A DNA stretch of 64,000 bases from Pseudomonas sp. GTDB taxonomy: Bacteria; Pseudomonadota; Gammaproteobacteria; Pseudomonadales; Pseudomonadaceae. Made by a program: the position numbers and the translations under genes. Positions 52,833-62,370 of the stretch are shown in pieces (positions within the stretch are counted from its first letter, which is position 1; every line of letters begins with the position of its first letter). The stretch covers positions 796,284-860,283 of the forward strand of contig NZ_PEKX01000007.1 of the NCBI RefSeq assembly GCF_002796985.1, in the 5' to 3' direction. The notes below the pieces were generated by a model. It was not told the origin of the DNA. It was given only the letters and a program-made list of their open reading frames with translations, and did no database searches.

Positions 52833-54143
52833 ATGCAGGTAAAACGCTTCTTCGCCGCTGATATGCGTCAGGCCATGAAACTGGTCCGTGACGAGCTGGG
52901 CCCGGACGCCTCGATCATCGGCAATCGCCGGGTCGCCGGCGGCGTGGAGCTGACCGCGGCGCTGGATTACCAGGCCCCGATCGCGGCCAGCAAGCCGAAC
53001 CCTGCGCTGGAGGCCGAGCTGCGCAAGACCCAGGCGACGATCGCCCAGGCCAAGGCCGACCTTTCCACTCCGGCCCGTGCCAGCGAGGGCGTGCGCAAGG
53101 ACCGTCAAATGTACGGCACCGAAGCGCCGCGCCGCAGCGCCGCCGAAACCCTGGCCGAAGCCATGGCGGCACCGGCCGCCCCGGTAGCTGGCGCCGTAGG
53201 CCAGCAGGCGCTGGAAGCCATGCGCTTCGAACTCAATGGCCTGCGTGAACTGATCGAAGTGCAGTTGGGCTCCATCGCCTGGAATCAGCTGCAGAGCCAG
53301 CGTCCGAAACAGGCCAACCTGTGGCGCCGCCTGCAGCGCATGGGCCTGCCGGCCGACCTGTCGCGCAAGCTGCTGGAGCGCGTGGCTTCCATTGCCGACC
53401 CGAAGCAGGCCTGGCGCATGGTGCTGGCGCACCTGGCACGTTCCATCAACACCCCGGAAACCGACCTGCTGGAGCAGGGCGGGGTGATCGCCCTGGTCGG
53501 CCCGGCCGGCATGGGCAAGACCACGACCCTGGCCAAGCTGGCTGCCCGCTACGTGCTGAAATACGGCGCGCAGAGCATCGCGCTGGTGTCCATGGACAGC
53601 TTCCGTATCGGCGCGCAGGAACAGATCAAGACCCTGGGCCGCATCCTCAACGTGCCGGTGACCCTGGTCGACCCCGGCCAGTCGCTGATCCAGGCCATGG
53701 CGCCGCTGGCGCGCAAGCGTCTGGTGCTGATCGACACAGCCGGCCTGCCCGCCAACGATCCGGCGCTGCGCATGCAGCTCGAAGCGCTGTCGTCGCTGAG
53801 CCTGAACGTGAAGAATTACCTGGTGCTGGCTGCGACCAGCCAGAGCCAGGTGCTCAAGGCCGCCTGGCAGAACTATCGTTCCTGCGGGCTGGCCGGGTGC
53901 ATCCTGACCAAACTGGACGAAGCGGGTAGCCTCGGCGAAGCTCTGGCTCTGGCTATCAGCCAGCATCTCCCGGTAGCCTATCTGGCTGACGGGCCGAAGA
54001 TCCCGGATGACTTGCAGGTGGCACGCGCGCACCAGTTGGTCAGCCGTGCAGTGAGCCTGCAGTCGCCGGAGGAACCGAGCGAAGAAGCGATGGCCGACCT
54101 GTTTGCCGGTCTTTATCAGCAGCCGGTGCGTCGCGCCAGCTGA
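52833..54143 (+). CDS. flhF: Flagellar SRP-like GTPase FlhF
   Basis: A 436-residue GTPase that marks the pole where the flagellum is built. An N-terminal basic region (MQVKRFFAADMRQAMKLVRD) leads to a variable linker, an N domain and the SRP-type G domain with Walker A GPAGMGKTT (223-231), VLIDTAGLPANDP and TKLDEAGSLGEALALA. It is co-encoded with its partner FleN, which limits flagellar number. Confidence 0.97.
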   Translation: MQVKRFFAADMRQAMKLVRDELGPDASIIGNRRVAGGVELTAALDYQAPIAASKPNPALEAELRKTQATIAQAKADLSTPARASEGVRKDRQMYGTEAPRRSAAETLAEAMAAPAAPVAGAVGQQALEAMRFELNGLRELIEVQLGSIAWNQLQSQRPKQANLWRRLQRMGLPADLSRKLLERVASIADPKQAWRMVLAHLARSINTPETDLLEQGGVIALVGPAGMGKTTTLAKLAARYVLKYGAQSIALVSMDSFRIGAQEQIKTLGRILNVPVTLVDPGQSLIQAMAPLARKRLVLIDTAGLPANDPALRMQLEALSSLSLNVKNYLVLAATSQSQVLKAAWQNYRSCGLAGCILTKLDEAGSLGEALALAISQHLPVAYLADGPKIPDDLQVARAHQLVSRAVSLQSPEEPSEEAMADLFAGLYQQPVRRAS

Positions 54144-54307
54144 GGATTGTGAGCCCCGGGTGGGGCGTGGGGCGGCCGGTTGAGCCGCCCAAGCGATGCG
54201 GATGCTCTGTCAGAAGATCCGCGAGCACCGGCGGCGGTAGAGCACCGCAGCCGGATTAGCCGAAGCGCCAGAAGCGCGACGGTCGAACGACGAGACAAGG
54301 TATTGAT

Positions 54308-55135
54308 ATGGGCATGCATCCCGTTCAGGTAATCGCGGTCACTGGTGGCAAGGGTGGCGTGGGCAAGACCAACGTGTCGGTGAATCTGTCGCTGGCGCTG
54401 GCCGATCTGGGCCGTCGCGTCATGCTGCTGGATGCCGACCTGGGCCTGGCCAACGTCGATGTGCTGCTGGGCCTGTCGCCCAAGCGGACGCTGGCCGACG
54501 TGATCGAAGGCGAATGCGACCTGCGCGACGTGATCCTCCAGGGGCCTGGCGGCATTCGCATCGTTCCGGCGGCCTCGGGCACCCAGAGCATGGTGCACCT
54601 CACGCCGATGCAGCATGCCGGCCTGATCCAGGCCTTCAGCGACATCAGCGACAACATCGACGTGCTGGTGGTGGACACCGCCGCCGGCATCGGCGACTCG
54701 GTGGTGAGCTTCGTCCGGGCAGCGCAGGAAGTGCTGCTGGTCGTTTGTGATGAACCCACGTCCATCACCGATGCCTACGCATTGATCAAGCTGCTCAATC
54801 GCGACTACGGCATGACCCGTTTCCGCGTGCTGGCGAACATGGCCCACAGCCCGCAGGAGGGCCGCAACCTGTTCGCCAAGCTGACCAAGGTCACCGACCG
54901 TTTCCTGGACGTGGCGCTGCAGTACGTCGGCGCCATTCCCTACGACGAGTCGGTGCGCAAGGCGGTGCAGAAGCAGCGTTCGGTGTATGAGGCGTTCCCG
55001 CGCAGCAAGGCTTCCCTGGCCTTCCGCGCGGTGGCGCAGAAGGTCGACAGCTGGCCGCTGCCGGCCAACCCACGAGGGCACCTGGAGTTCTTCGTCGAGC
55101 GCCTGGTGCAACATCCCACGGGTTCGGCCGTATGA
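54308..55135 (+). CDS. fleN: Flagellar number regulator FleN (FlhG), MinD-like ATPase
   Basis: A 275-residue ParA/MinD-type ATPase with a deviant Walker A KGGVGKT at residues 15-21 and switch regions LLDADLGLANVDVLLGL and VLVVDTAAGIGDSVVSFV. FleN binds FleQ and blocks its ATPase, keeping one polar flagellum. A 164-base gap after flhF holds no clear promoter. The last four bases overlap fliA. Confidence 0.97.
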   Translation: MGMHPVQVIAVTGGKGGVGKTNVSVNLSLALADLGRRVMLLDADLGLANVDVLLGLSPKRTLADVIEGECDLRDVILQGPGGIRIVPAASGTQSMVHLTPMQHAGLIQAFSDISDNIDVLVVDTAAGIGDSVVSFVRAAQEVLLVVCDEPTSITDAYALIKLLNRDYGMTRFRVLANMAHSPQEGRNLFAKLTKVTDRFLDVALQYVGAIPYDESVRKAVQKQRSVYEAFPRSKASLAFRAVAQKVDSWPLPANPRGHLEFFVERLVQHPTGSAV

Positions 55136-55881
55136 CCGCGGCCTCCGGAGCGCGTATGTACAGCAAGGCACAGGCGCACAACTCCCAGGAACTGCTGATC
55201 CAGAAGCATGCGCCTCTGGTCAAGCGCATCGCCTACCACCTGCTCGGCCGCTTGCCGGCCAGCGTGCAGGTGGAGGACCTGATGCAGGCCGGCATGATCG
55301 GCCTGCTGGAGGCTGCCAAGAAATACGACGCCGGCAAGGGCGCGAGCTTCGAGACCTACGCCGGCATCCGCATCCGCGGCGCCATGCTCGACGAGGTGCG
55401 CAAGGGTGACTGGGCCCCGCGTTCGGTGCACCGCAATACCCGCATGGTCAGCGACGCCATCCGCGCCGTCGAGGCGCGAACCGGACGTGACGCTAAAGAT
55501 CAGGAGGTTGCTGCCGAACTCAATATGAGTCTCGAAGATTATTACGGCATCCTCAGCGACACCCAGGGCAGCCGTCTGTACAGCTTCGATGACATGTTGC
55601 AGGACGGTGACCAGGGGAGCGGCTTTGTCGAAGACGCTTCGCACCACGAGAACGAGCCGTCCCACGGGCTGGAAGACGAACGCTTCCAGGCGGCCCTGGC
55701 CGACGCCATCACCAAGCTGCCCGAGCGCGAGCGGCTGGTGCTGGCCCTGTACTACGACGAGGAGCTCAACCTCAAGGAGATCGGCGAAGTGCTGGGGGTC
55801 AGCGAATCCCGTGTCAGCCAGCTGCACAGCCAGTGCGCCGCGCGCCTGCGCTCGCGGCTGGCGGAGTGGCGCGCTCGCTGA
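55132..55881 (+). CDS. fliA: Flagellar sigma factor FliA (sigma-28)
   Basis: A 249-residue sigma factor with region 2 (HAPLVKRIAYHLLGRLPASV, QAGMIGLLEAAKKYD, FETYAGIRIRGAMLDEVRKG), region 3 and region 4 (LPERERLVLALYYDEELNLK, LGVSESRVSQLHSQCAARLR). It directs transcription from TAAA/TCAA-N15-GCCGATAA sites such as that of fliC, and is held by FlgM (not in this window). The start overlaps the fleN stop. Confidence 0.97.
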   Translation: MTAASGARMYSKAQAHNSQELLIQKHAPLVKRIAYHLLGRLPASVQVEDLMQAGMIGLLEAAKKYDAGKGASFETYAGIRIRGAMLDEVRKGDWAPRSVHRNTRMVSDAIRAVEARTGRDAKDQEVAAELNMSLEDYYGILSDTQGSRLYSFDDMLQDGDQGSGFVEDASHHENEPSHGLEDERFQAALADAITKLPERERLVLALYYDEELNLKEIGEVLGVSESRVSQLHSQCAARLRSRLAEWRAR

Positions 55882-56078
55882 GCATCGGGTAGTTTCGCGC
55901 CTGCTTGTTCCTAGCGAAAAGTCTGAAGGCATTTTCTTTAGGCAAGTTAGAGGCTTACGAATTTTTGGGTGACGTCCCTTTGACGCACCCGCGGCAAAGA
56001 GCGCACGACGCTCGATGAATTGACGGCACGCCCGCCAGGGCGCGTTTGGTATCGATGGAGGCAGGTTTGGACAAGAAC

Positions 56079-56453
56079 ATGAAAATTCTCATCGTGGACG
56101 ACTTTTCCACGATGAGGCGCATCATCAAGAACCTCCTGCGGGACCTGGGGTTCACCAACACCGCAGAAGCCGACGACGGCACCACTGCGCTGCCGATGCT
56201 GCACAGCGGCAACTTCGACTTCCTCGTGACCGACTGGAACATGCCCGGCATGACCGGCATCGACCTGCTGCGCGCGGTCCGCGCCGACGAGCGCCTCAAG
56301 CACCTGCCGGTGCTGATGGTCACCGCCGAAGCCAAGCGCGACCAGATCATCGAAGCGGCCCAGGCCGGGGTCAACGGCTATGTGGTCAAGCCTTTCACCG
56401 CTCAGGTGCTGAAAGAAAAGATCGAGAAGATTTTCGAGCGGGTCGGCAGCTGA
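56079..56453 (+). CDS. cheY: Chemotaxis response regulator CheY
   Basis: A 124-residue receiver protein. Acidic residues D7/D8, phosphoacceptor D52 (LVTDWNMPGMTG), the switch threonine in LMVTAEAK and the lysine in VVKPFTAQVL are all present. CheY-P binds the FliM N-terminus and changes rotation. The ATG at 56079 gives the usual MKILIVDDFS; a TTG at 56067, four codons upstream, is better placed behind GGAGG (56057-56061) and may be the real start. The 197 bases between fliA and cheY hold no convincing promoter. Confidence 0.96.
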   Translation: MKILIVDDFSTMRRIIKNLLRDLGFTNTAEADDGTTALPMLHSGNFDFLVTDWNMPGMTGIDLLRAVRADERLKHLPVLMVTAEAKRDQIIEAAQAGVNGYVVKPFTAQVLKEKIEKIFERVGS

Positions 56454-56471
56454 GGCTGACAAGAGGGCGTC

Positions 56472-57254
56472 ATGGATTTCAACGAATCCACGGGTGACTT
56501 CGAGTCGACCCTGAAAAAACACGCACACGAATTGGTTGAGTGCCTGGAGCAGGGCGACGTGCAGACCGCCGTGCAACTGATCTCCGAGCTCAACCAGGCG
56601 CGTGATCGCGGTCTCTACCAGGAAGTGGGCAAGCTCACCCGCGAGCTGCACAACGCCATCGTCAACTTCCAGATCGACCCCAACTCCCCGCGCGCCCAGG
56701 AAGTCTCGCAGATCGCCGACGCCACCGACCGCCTGTCCTATGTGGTGACGATGACCGAGAAAGCGGCCAATCGCACCATGGACCTGGTGGAGGAGTGCAC
56801 CCCGGTGGTCATGCACATCGAGACCCAGGCCAAGGAGTTGCAGGAAGACTGGTCGCGCTTCATGCGCCGCGAGCTGGGCCCCGAAGCCTTCCGCGACCTG
56901 GCCAAGCGCGTCGAACAGTTCCTCTACATCAGCGCCCAGGACAGCCGCAAGCTCTCCTCGCACCTGAACGACATCCTGCTGGCGCAGGACTTCCAGGACC
57001 TCACCGGGCAGGTGATCAAGCGCGTTACCAAGCTGGTCACCGAGGTCGAGTCGAACCTGGTCAAGCTGGTCTGCATGGCCGGGCAGGTCGATCGCTACGC
57101 TGGCATCGAGCATGACCACGAGAGCATGCGCGACGCGGTGGAAAAAGAAAGATCGTCCAAGGGTGAAGGTCCGCAGATTGCTGCCGATACAAGAAAGGAC
57201 GTCGTATCCGGTCAGGACGATGTCGACGACCTGTTGTCCAGCCTTGGTTTTTAA
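56472..57254 (+). CDS. cheZ: CheY-phosphate phosphatase CheZ
   Basis: A 260-residue helical protein that speeds dephosphorylation of CheY-P. The catalytic motif region AQDFQDLTGQVIKRVTKLV and the C-terminal CheY-binding peptide (DDVDDLLSSLGF) are intact. A candidate sigma-28 promoter lies within its 3' end. Confidence 0.96.
   Translation: MDFNESTGDFESTLKKHAHELVECLEQGDVQTAVQLISELNQARDRGLYQEVGKLTRELHNAIVNFQIDPNSPRAQEVSQIADATDRLSYVVTMTEKAANRTMDLVEECTPVVMHIETQAKELQEDWSRFMRRELGPEAFRDLAKRVEQFLYISAQDSRKLSSHLNDILLAQDFQDLTGQVIKRVTKLVTEVESNLVKLVCMAGQVDRYAGIEHDHESMRDAVEKERSSKGEGPQIAADTRKDVVSGQDDVDDLLSSLGF
57164..57190 (+). promoter_or_regulatory. Candidate sigma-28 promoter of cheA inside cheZ
   Basis: TGAAG at 57164-57168, a 14-base spacer and GCCGATAC at 57183-57190. 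Spacing and the -10 element equal those upstream of fliS; the -35 has one extra mismatch. cheA starts 96 bases later. Confidence 0.4.
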
Positions 57255-57285
57255 GCGTCGGTTGACGCTGTAGAGGGAGCACTGA

Positions 57286-59493
57286 ATGAGCTTCGACGCC
57301 GATGACGAAATCCTCCAGGACTTCCTGGTGGAGGCCGGCGAGATTCTCGAGCTACTGTCCGAGCAACTGGTCGAGCTGGAAAGCCGCCCGGATGACATGG
57401 ACCTGCTCAACGCAATCTTCCGTGGGTTCCATACCGTCAAAGGTGGTGCGGGCTTCCTCCAGCTGAATGCGCTGGTGGAGTGCTGCCACATCGCCGAGAA
57501 CGTCTTCGACATGCTGCGCAAGGGCGAACGCCGCGTGGATGCCGAGCTGATGGATGTGGTCCTGCAGGCGCTGGACACCGTCAACGTCATGTTCCAGCAG
57601 GTGCGCGATGCGCAGGAGCCGACCCCGGCCACGCCCGAGTTGCTCGCTGCGCTGTCGCGTCTGGCCGACCCGAACGCCGCTCCTGCCGAAGCTCCCGCCG
57701 CGGCCGTTGCCGAGCCCGTCGTGGAAGAAGCCCCGGCCGCTTATGGCGACATCACCGATGCCGAGTTCGAACAACTGATGGATGCCCTCGAACCCGCCGC
57801 TGACGCGCCCGTCGCGCCGGTCGGTAGCGGCGGCGACGACATCACCGACGACGAATTCGAAGCACTGCTCGACCAGTTGCATGGCAAGGGCCAGTTCAGC
57901 GCTGCTGCCAAGGAGCCCGTCAGCGCAGCTCCGGCACCGGTTGCCGAGACGCCGACCGCGGGTTCTGGTGACGAGATCAGCGACGACGAGTTCGAGGCGC
58001 TGCTCGACCAGTTGCATGGCAAGGGCCAGTTCACCGGCGCGAAGGAAGAAGCGGCCACCGCTGCTGCTGTCGAGGCCGCCGCTACTGAGCAGAAGGCCGA
58101 GACTGCCCCGGCTGCCGCCGACGACAACATCAGCGACGACGAATTCGAGAAGCTGCTCGACGAGCTGCACGGCAAGGGCCAGTTCACCGGCGCCAAGGAA
58201 GAGCCGGTCGCGGCCGCCAAGCCGACGACTCAGCCTGTCGTCGCGCCGGCGTCGAAACCCGTGGCTCCAGTACCGACGGCAGCCGCCAAGCCCGCTGCTG
58301 CTGCCGTGGAGAAGCCGGCCAACGAGGCGGAAACCACCGTGCGCGTGGACACCGCCCGCCTGGACGAGATCATGAACATGGTCGGCGAACTGGTGCTGGT
58401 GCGTAACCGCCTGGTGCGCCTGGGCGCCAACAGCGGCGACGAGGCGATGGCCAAGGCTGTCTCCAACCTCGACGTGGTCACCGCTGACCTGCAGTCGGCG
58501 GTCATGAAGACCCGCATGCAGCCGATCAAGAAGGTCTTCGGCCGCTTCCCGCGCCAGGTCCGCGATCTGGCGCGCAACCTGAAGAAAGAGATCAATCTCG
58601 AGCTGATCGGCGAAGAGACCGACCTCGACAAGAACCTGGTCGAGGCCCTGGCCGACCCGTTGGTGCACCTGGTGCGCAACGCGGTGGACCACGGCATCGA
58701 AGGCCCGGACGAGCGCGAAGCCGCCGGCAAGTCGCGCTCGGGCAAGGTGGTGCTGTCCGCCGAGCAGGAGGGTGACCACATCCTGCTGTCGATTTCCGAC
58801 GACGGCAAAGGCATGGACCCGGACGTGCTGCGCGCCAAGGCCGTGGAGAAGGGCCTGCTGGACAAGGACGCGGCCGATCGCCTGTCCGAGTCCGATTGCT
58901 ACAACCTGATCTTCGCCCCGGGTTTCTCGACCAAGACCGAGATTTCCGACGTCTCCGGCCGTGGCGTCGGCATGGACGTGGTGAAGACCAAGATTTCCCA
59001 GCTCAACGGCATCATCAATATCTACTCGGCCAAGGGCCAGGGCTCGAAGATCGTCATCAAGGTCCCGCTGACCCTGGCGATCATGCCGACCCTGATGGTG
59101 ATGCTGGGCAACCAGGCGTTCGCTTTCCCGCTGGTCAACGTCAACGAAATCTTCCACCTCGACCTGTCGAACACCAATGTGGTCGACGGCCAGGAAGTGG
59201 TGATCGTCCGCGACAAGGCCTTGCCGTTGTTCTACCTCAAGCGCTGGCTGGTGCCGGGCGCGCAGCACGACGAGCCGGGCGAGGGCCATGTGGTGATCCT
59301 TTCCGTGGGCACCCAGCGCATCGGCTTCGTGGTCGACCAACTGGTGGGCCAGGAAGAGGTGGTGATCAAGCCGCTGGGCAAAATGCTGCAGGGCACACCG
59401 GGCATGGCCGGGGCAACGATCACCGGGGACGGCCGCATTGCGCTGATCCTCGATGTGCCGAGCATGCTCAAGCGCTACGCCCGTCGTATCTGA
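57286..59493 (+). CDS. cheA: Chemotaxis histidine kinase CheA
   Basis: A 735-residue kinase. P1 (Hpt) has the phosphoacceptor H49 in FRGFHTVKGGAGFL. Residues about 154-310 form a low-complexity linker with four copies of an acidic DDEFExLLDxLHGKGQF-type motif (around residues 154, 183, 228 and 278) in place of a usual P2. P3 (VDTARLDEIMNMVGELVLVR), P4 (LVRNAVDHGIEG, DDGKGMD, GRGVGMDVVKTKI) and P5 (CheW-like, about 600-735) follow. It phosphorylates CheY and CheB. Confidence 0.97.
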   Translation: MSFDADDEILQDFLVEAGEILELLSEQLVELESRPDDMDLLNAIFRGFHTVKGGAGFLQLNALVECCHIAENVFDMLRKGERRVDAELMDVVLQALDTVNVMFQQVRDAQEPTPATPELLAALSRLADPNAAPAEAPAAAVAEPVVEEAPAAYGDITDAEFEQLMDALEPAADAPVAPVGSGGDDITDDEFEALLDQLHGKGQFSAAAKEPVSAAPAPVAETPTAGSGDEISDDEFEALLDQLHGKGQFTGAKEEAATAAAVEAAATEQKAETAPAAADDNISDDEFEKLLDELHGKGQFTGAKEEPVAAAKPTTQPVVAPASKPVAPVPTAAAKPAAAAVEKPANEAETTVRVDTARLDEIMNMVGELVLVRNRLVRLGANSGDEAMAKAVSNLDVVTADLQSAVMKTRMQPIKKVFGRFPRQVRDLARNLKKEINLELIGEETDLDKNLVEALADPLVHLVRNAVDHGIEGPDEREAAGKSRSGKVVLSAEQEGDHILLSISDDGKGMDPDVLRAKAVEKGLLDKDAADRLSESDCYNLIFAPGFSTKTEISDVSGRGVGMDVVKTKISQLNGIINIYSAKGQGSKIVIKVPLTLAIMPTLMVMLGNQAFAFPLVNVNEIFHLDLSNTNVVDGQEVVIVRDKALPLFYLKRWLVPGAQHDEPGEGHVVILSVGTQRIGFVVDQLVGQEEVVIKPLGKMLQGTPGMAGATITGDGRIALILDVPSMLKRYARRI

Positions 59494-59564
59494 CCGCCAG
59501 GGGCGGGCCGTGGGATGACCCCGCGCCCGTCCGTGTGATGGAAGACGTTTTTTCAGGAGTGTCT

Positions 59565-60686
59565 ATGGCTGTCAAAGTCCTGGTGGTGGACGATTCGGGG
59601 TTCTTCCGCCGCCGCGTCTCGGAGATTCTTTCGGCTGACCCGCAGATCCAGGTGGTCGGCACGGCGACCAATGGCCGCGAGGCGATCGATCAGGCGCTGG
59701 CGCTCAAGCCCGACGTGATCACCATGGACTACGAGATGCCGCTGATGGACGGCATCACCGCCGTGCGGACCATCATGCAGCGCTGCCCGACGCCGGTCCT
59801 GATGTTCTCCTCGCTGACCCACGAGGGCGCGCGGGTGACCCTGGACGCGCTGGACGCCGGCGCCGTCGATTACCTGCCGAAGAATTTCGAAGACATCTCG
59901 CGCAACCCGGACAAGGTCCGCCAGTTGCTGTGCGAGAAAGTCCATACCATTGCCAAGAGCAACCGTCGCTTCGCGGCTTATTCGTCCTATTCTTCCAGCG
60001 CCCCGGCCGCTGCGCCGAGCGCTGCCGGCAGCATCTCTCGCCCTGCCACTGCGCCGACTGCGCAAGGCGGCAGTCACGCACCCGCCGCCACCGCGCCGAC
60101 GACCTCCGCTGCCCCAAAGCGTAAGCCCTACCGGCTGGTAGCCATCGGCACGTCGACCGGTGGGCCGGTGGCGCTGCAGCGGGTCCTGACCCAGCTGCCT
60201 GCCAACTTCCCCGCACCCCTGGTGCTGATCCAGCACATGCCGGCGGCCTTCACCAAGGCCTTCGCCGAGCGCCTGGACAAGCTCTGCAGGATCACCGTCA
60301 AGGAAGCAGAAGATGGTGACATCCTGCGCCCTGGCGTGGCCCTGCTGGCCCCCGGCGGCAAGCAGATGATGGTCGACGCTCGCGGCGCGATCCGCATCCT
60401 GCCCGGTGACGAACGCCTCAACTACAAACCCTGCGTTGACGTGACCTTCGGCTCCGCCTCCAAGGCCTATGGCGACAAGGTGCTGGCGGTGGTCCTCACC
60501 GGCATGGGCGCCGATGGCCGCGAAGGGGCGCGCATGCTCAAGCAGGGCGGCGCCCAGGTGTGGGCACAGGATGAAGCCAGCTGCGTGATCTACGGCATGC
60601 CCATGGCCATCGCCAAGGCGGGCCTGGCCGATGCGGTGTACAGCCTGGACGACATCGGCCGTCACCTGTCCGAGGCCTGCGGCTGA
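59565..60686 (+). CDS. cheB: Chemotaxis protein-glutamate methylesterase CheB
   Basis: A 373-residue two-domain protein. The receiver has D55 in ITMDYEMPLMDG. A Pro/Ala/Ser-rich linker (about 145-185) leads to the methylesterase domain with IGTSTGGPVA (nucleophile), LIQHMPAAFT and VVLTGMGADGREG. It demethylates or deamidates chemoreceptors. The start at 59565 has CAGGAGTG upstream; the frame stays open far upstream through cheA but the protein begins at MAVKVLVVDDSG. Confidence 0.96.
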   Translation: MAVKVLVVDDSGFFRRRVSEILSADPQIQVVGTATNGREAIDQALALKPDVITMDYEMPLMDGITAVRTIMQRCPTPVLMFSSLTHEGARVTLDALDAGAVDYLPKNFEDISRNPDKVRQLLCEKVHTIAKSNRRFAAYSSYSSSAPAAAPSAAGSISRPATAPTAQGGSHAPAATAPTTSAAPKRKPYRLVAIGTSTGGPVALQRVLTQLPANFPAPLVLIQHMPAAFTKAFAERLDKLCRITVKEAEDGDILRPGVALLAPGGKQMMVDARGAIRILPGDERLNYKPCVDVTFGSASKAYGDKVLAVVLTGMGADGREGARMLKQGGAQVWAQDEASCVIYGMPMAIAKAGLADAVYSLDDIGRHLSEACG

Positions 60687-61426
60687 TGGATGTCCTCAGC
60701 CTGGTCGGCCTGATTCTCGCGATGGTTGCCATCATTGGTGGCAACTTCCTCGAGGGCGGGCACGTCGGTGCCCTGGCCAATGGCCCGGCGGCACTGATCG
60801 TGGTCGGCGGCACGCTGGCTGCCGCATTGCTGCAAACCCCGGTGGCGGTACTCAAGCGCGCCCTGACCCTGCTGCGCTGGATGATCCTGCCGCCCAAGCT
60901 GGACCTGGTCGGCGGCATCAACCATGTGGTTGGCTGGAGCATGACGGCGCGCAAGGAAGGTCTGCTGGGCCTGGAAGCCGTCGCCGACGCCGAGCGCGAC
61001 CCCTATGCGCGCAAGGGCCTGCAACTGCTGGTGGACGGCGCCGAGCCCGAAGCCATCCGCAGCATCCTCGAAGTCGACCTGTACAACCAGGAGAGCCGCG
61101 ACCTGGCGGCCGCCAAGGTATTCGAAGCCATGGGTGGCTACTCGCCGACCATCGGCATCATCGGCGCGGTGATGGGCCTGATCCATGTGATGGGCAACCT
61201 CGCCGACCCCAGCCAGTTGGGCAGTGGTATCGCCGTGGCCTTCGTCGCCACCATCTATGGCGTGGGCCTGGCCAACTTGCTGCTGTTGCCCATCGGCAAC
61301 AAGCTGAAAAGCGTCGTCTTGCGCCAGTCGTGCTACCGCGAAATGCTGATGGAGGGGCTGCTGTCCATCGCCGAAGGCGAGAACCCGCGCTCCATCGAGT
61401 TGAAGCTGCAAGGCTTCGTCGGCTGA
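60686..61426 (+). CDS. motC: Flagellar motor stator protein MotC (MotA family)
   Basis: A 246-residue MotA-type stator subunit with four TM segments and a cytoplasmic loop. The conserved prolines and glycines of TM3-4 are in YSPTIGIIGAVMGLIHVMGN. Pseudomonads have a second stator pair (MotAB) elsewhere. It overlaps the cheB stop codon by one base. Confidence 0.95.
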   Translation: MDVLSLVGLILAMVAIIGGNFLEGGHVGALANGPAALIVVGGTLAAALLQTPVAVLKRALTLLRWMILPPKLDLVGGINHVVGWSMTARKEGLLGLEAVADAERDPYARKGLQLLVDGAEPEAIRSILEVDLYNQESRDLAAAKVFEAMGGYSPTIGIIGAVMGLIHVMGNLADPSQLGSGIAVAFVATIYGVGLANLLLLPIGNKLKSVVLRQSCYREMLMEGLLSIAEGENPRSIELKLQGFVG

Positions 61427-61439
61427 GGAGGGGATGCGC

Positions 61440-62321
61440 ATGCCTCGCCGTCGGCGCCACGAGGAACACGAAAATCACGAACGCTGGCTGGTGTCCTACG
61501 CGGACTTCATCACCCTGCTGTTCGCCTTCTTCGTGGTGATGTACTCGATCTCCTCGATCAACGAGGGCAAGTACAAGATCCTCTCGGAAACCCTGACCGG
61601 CGTGTTCAACCAGCCGGACCGCTCGATCCGCCCGATTCCCGTTGGCGAGGAGCGCCCGCGTACCGCGCAGCCGGACCAGTCGCTGAACGAGCCGCAGGAC
61701 GAGGGCCAGGCCCAGGGCAACCCCGATAGCCTGCAGCAGATCACCGAGAGCGTGCGCCAGGCCTTCGGCGACCTGATTTCCACCGATCAGCTGTCGGTGC
61801 GCGGCAACGAGTTCTGGATCGAGATCACCCTCAATTCCAGCCTGCTGTTCCCCAGCGGCGATGCGATTCCCAATGACGCCGCCTTCGCGATCATCGAGAA
61901 GGTCGCCATGATTCTGGCGCCTTACCGCAACCCGGTGCACGTCGAAGGCTTCACCGACAACGTGCCGATCCACAATTCGCAGTACCCGACCAACTGGGAA
62001 CTGTCGGCGGCCCGCGCCGCCAGCATCGTCCGCATGCTCGCCCAGGACGGCCTCGACGCCGGTCGGCTGGCGGCGGTGGGCTATGGCGAATTCCAGCCCG
62101 TGGCGGACAATGCCACGGCGGATGGCCGCGCACGCAACCGCCGGGTGGTGCTGGTGATCTCCCGTAACCTGGAGGTGCGCCGCAGCATCAGCGGCGTGGG
62201 TAGCGGCAAGGCGCAGCCGGACCCGGTACTGCGGCATGCTGGCACGCAATCTGCACCAGTGATAGCCAGCGAGGCGCCCGCGAGCGGCGCCGTCAATTCT
62301 TCGTCATCGGCAGGGGACTGA
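61440..62321 (+). CDS. motD: Flagellar motor stator protein MotD (MotB family)
   Basis: A protein of about 293 residues. The single TM segment contains the proton-carrying aspartate in SYADFITLLFAFFVVMYS. A long linker and an OmpA-like peptidoglycan-binding domain follow (VEGFTDNVPIHNSQYPTNWE, SAARAASIVRML). GAGGAGG at 61425-61431 is eight bases from the ATG at 61440 but only two from an ATG at 61434, so 61440 is preferred. Confidence 0.95.
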   Translation: MPRRRRHEEHENHERWLVSYADFITLLFAFFVVMYSISSINEGKYKILSETLTGVFNQPDRSIRPIPVGEERPRTAQPDQSLNEPQDEGQAQGNPDSLQQITESVRQAFGDLISTDQLSVRGNEFWIEITLNSSLLFPSGDAIPNDAAFAIIEKVAMILAPYRNPVHVEGFTDNVPIHNSQYPTNWELSAARAASIVRMLAQDGLDAGRLAAVGYGEFQPVADNATADGRARNRRVVLVISRNLEVRRSISGVGSGKAQPDPVLRHAGTQSAPVIASEAPASGAVNSSSSAGD

Positions 62322-62370
62322 ACGACATGATGACCCTGATCCGACTCACGGCCTGCGGGGAGCCAGCACT

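Noticed and set aside
55882..56078. Possible sigma-54 promoter before cheY (AGGCAAGTTAGAGGCT)
   Set aside because: GG-N10-GC spacing is present, but the -12 element is poor and the match is not better than chance for this length.
58896..60686. 596-codon frame ending in cheB
   Set aside because: The first part is a shadow of cheA; the CheB receiver and ribosome binding site place the start at 59565.
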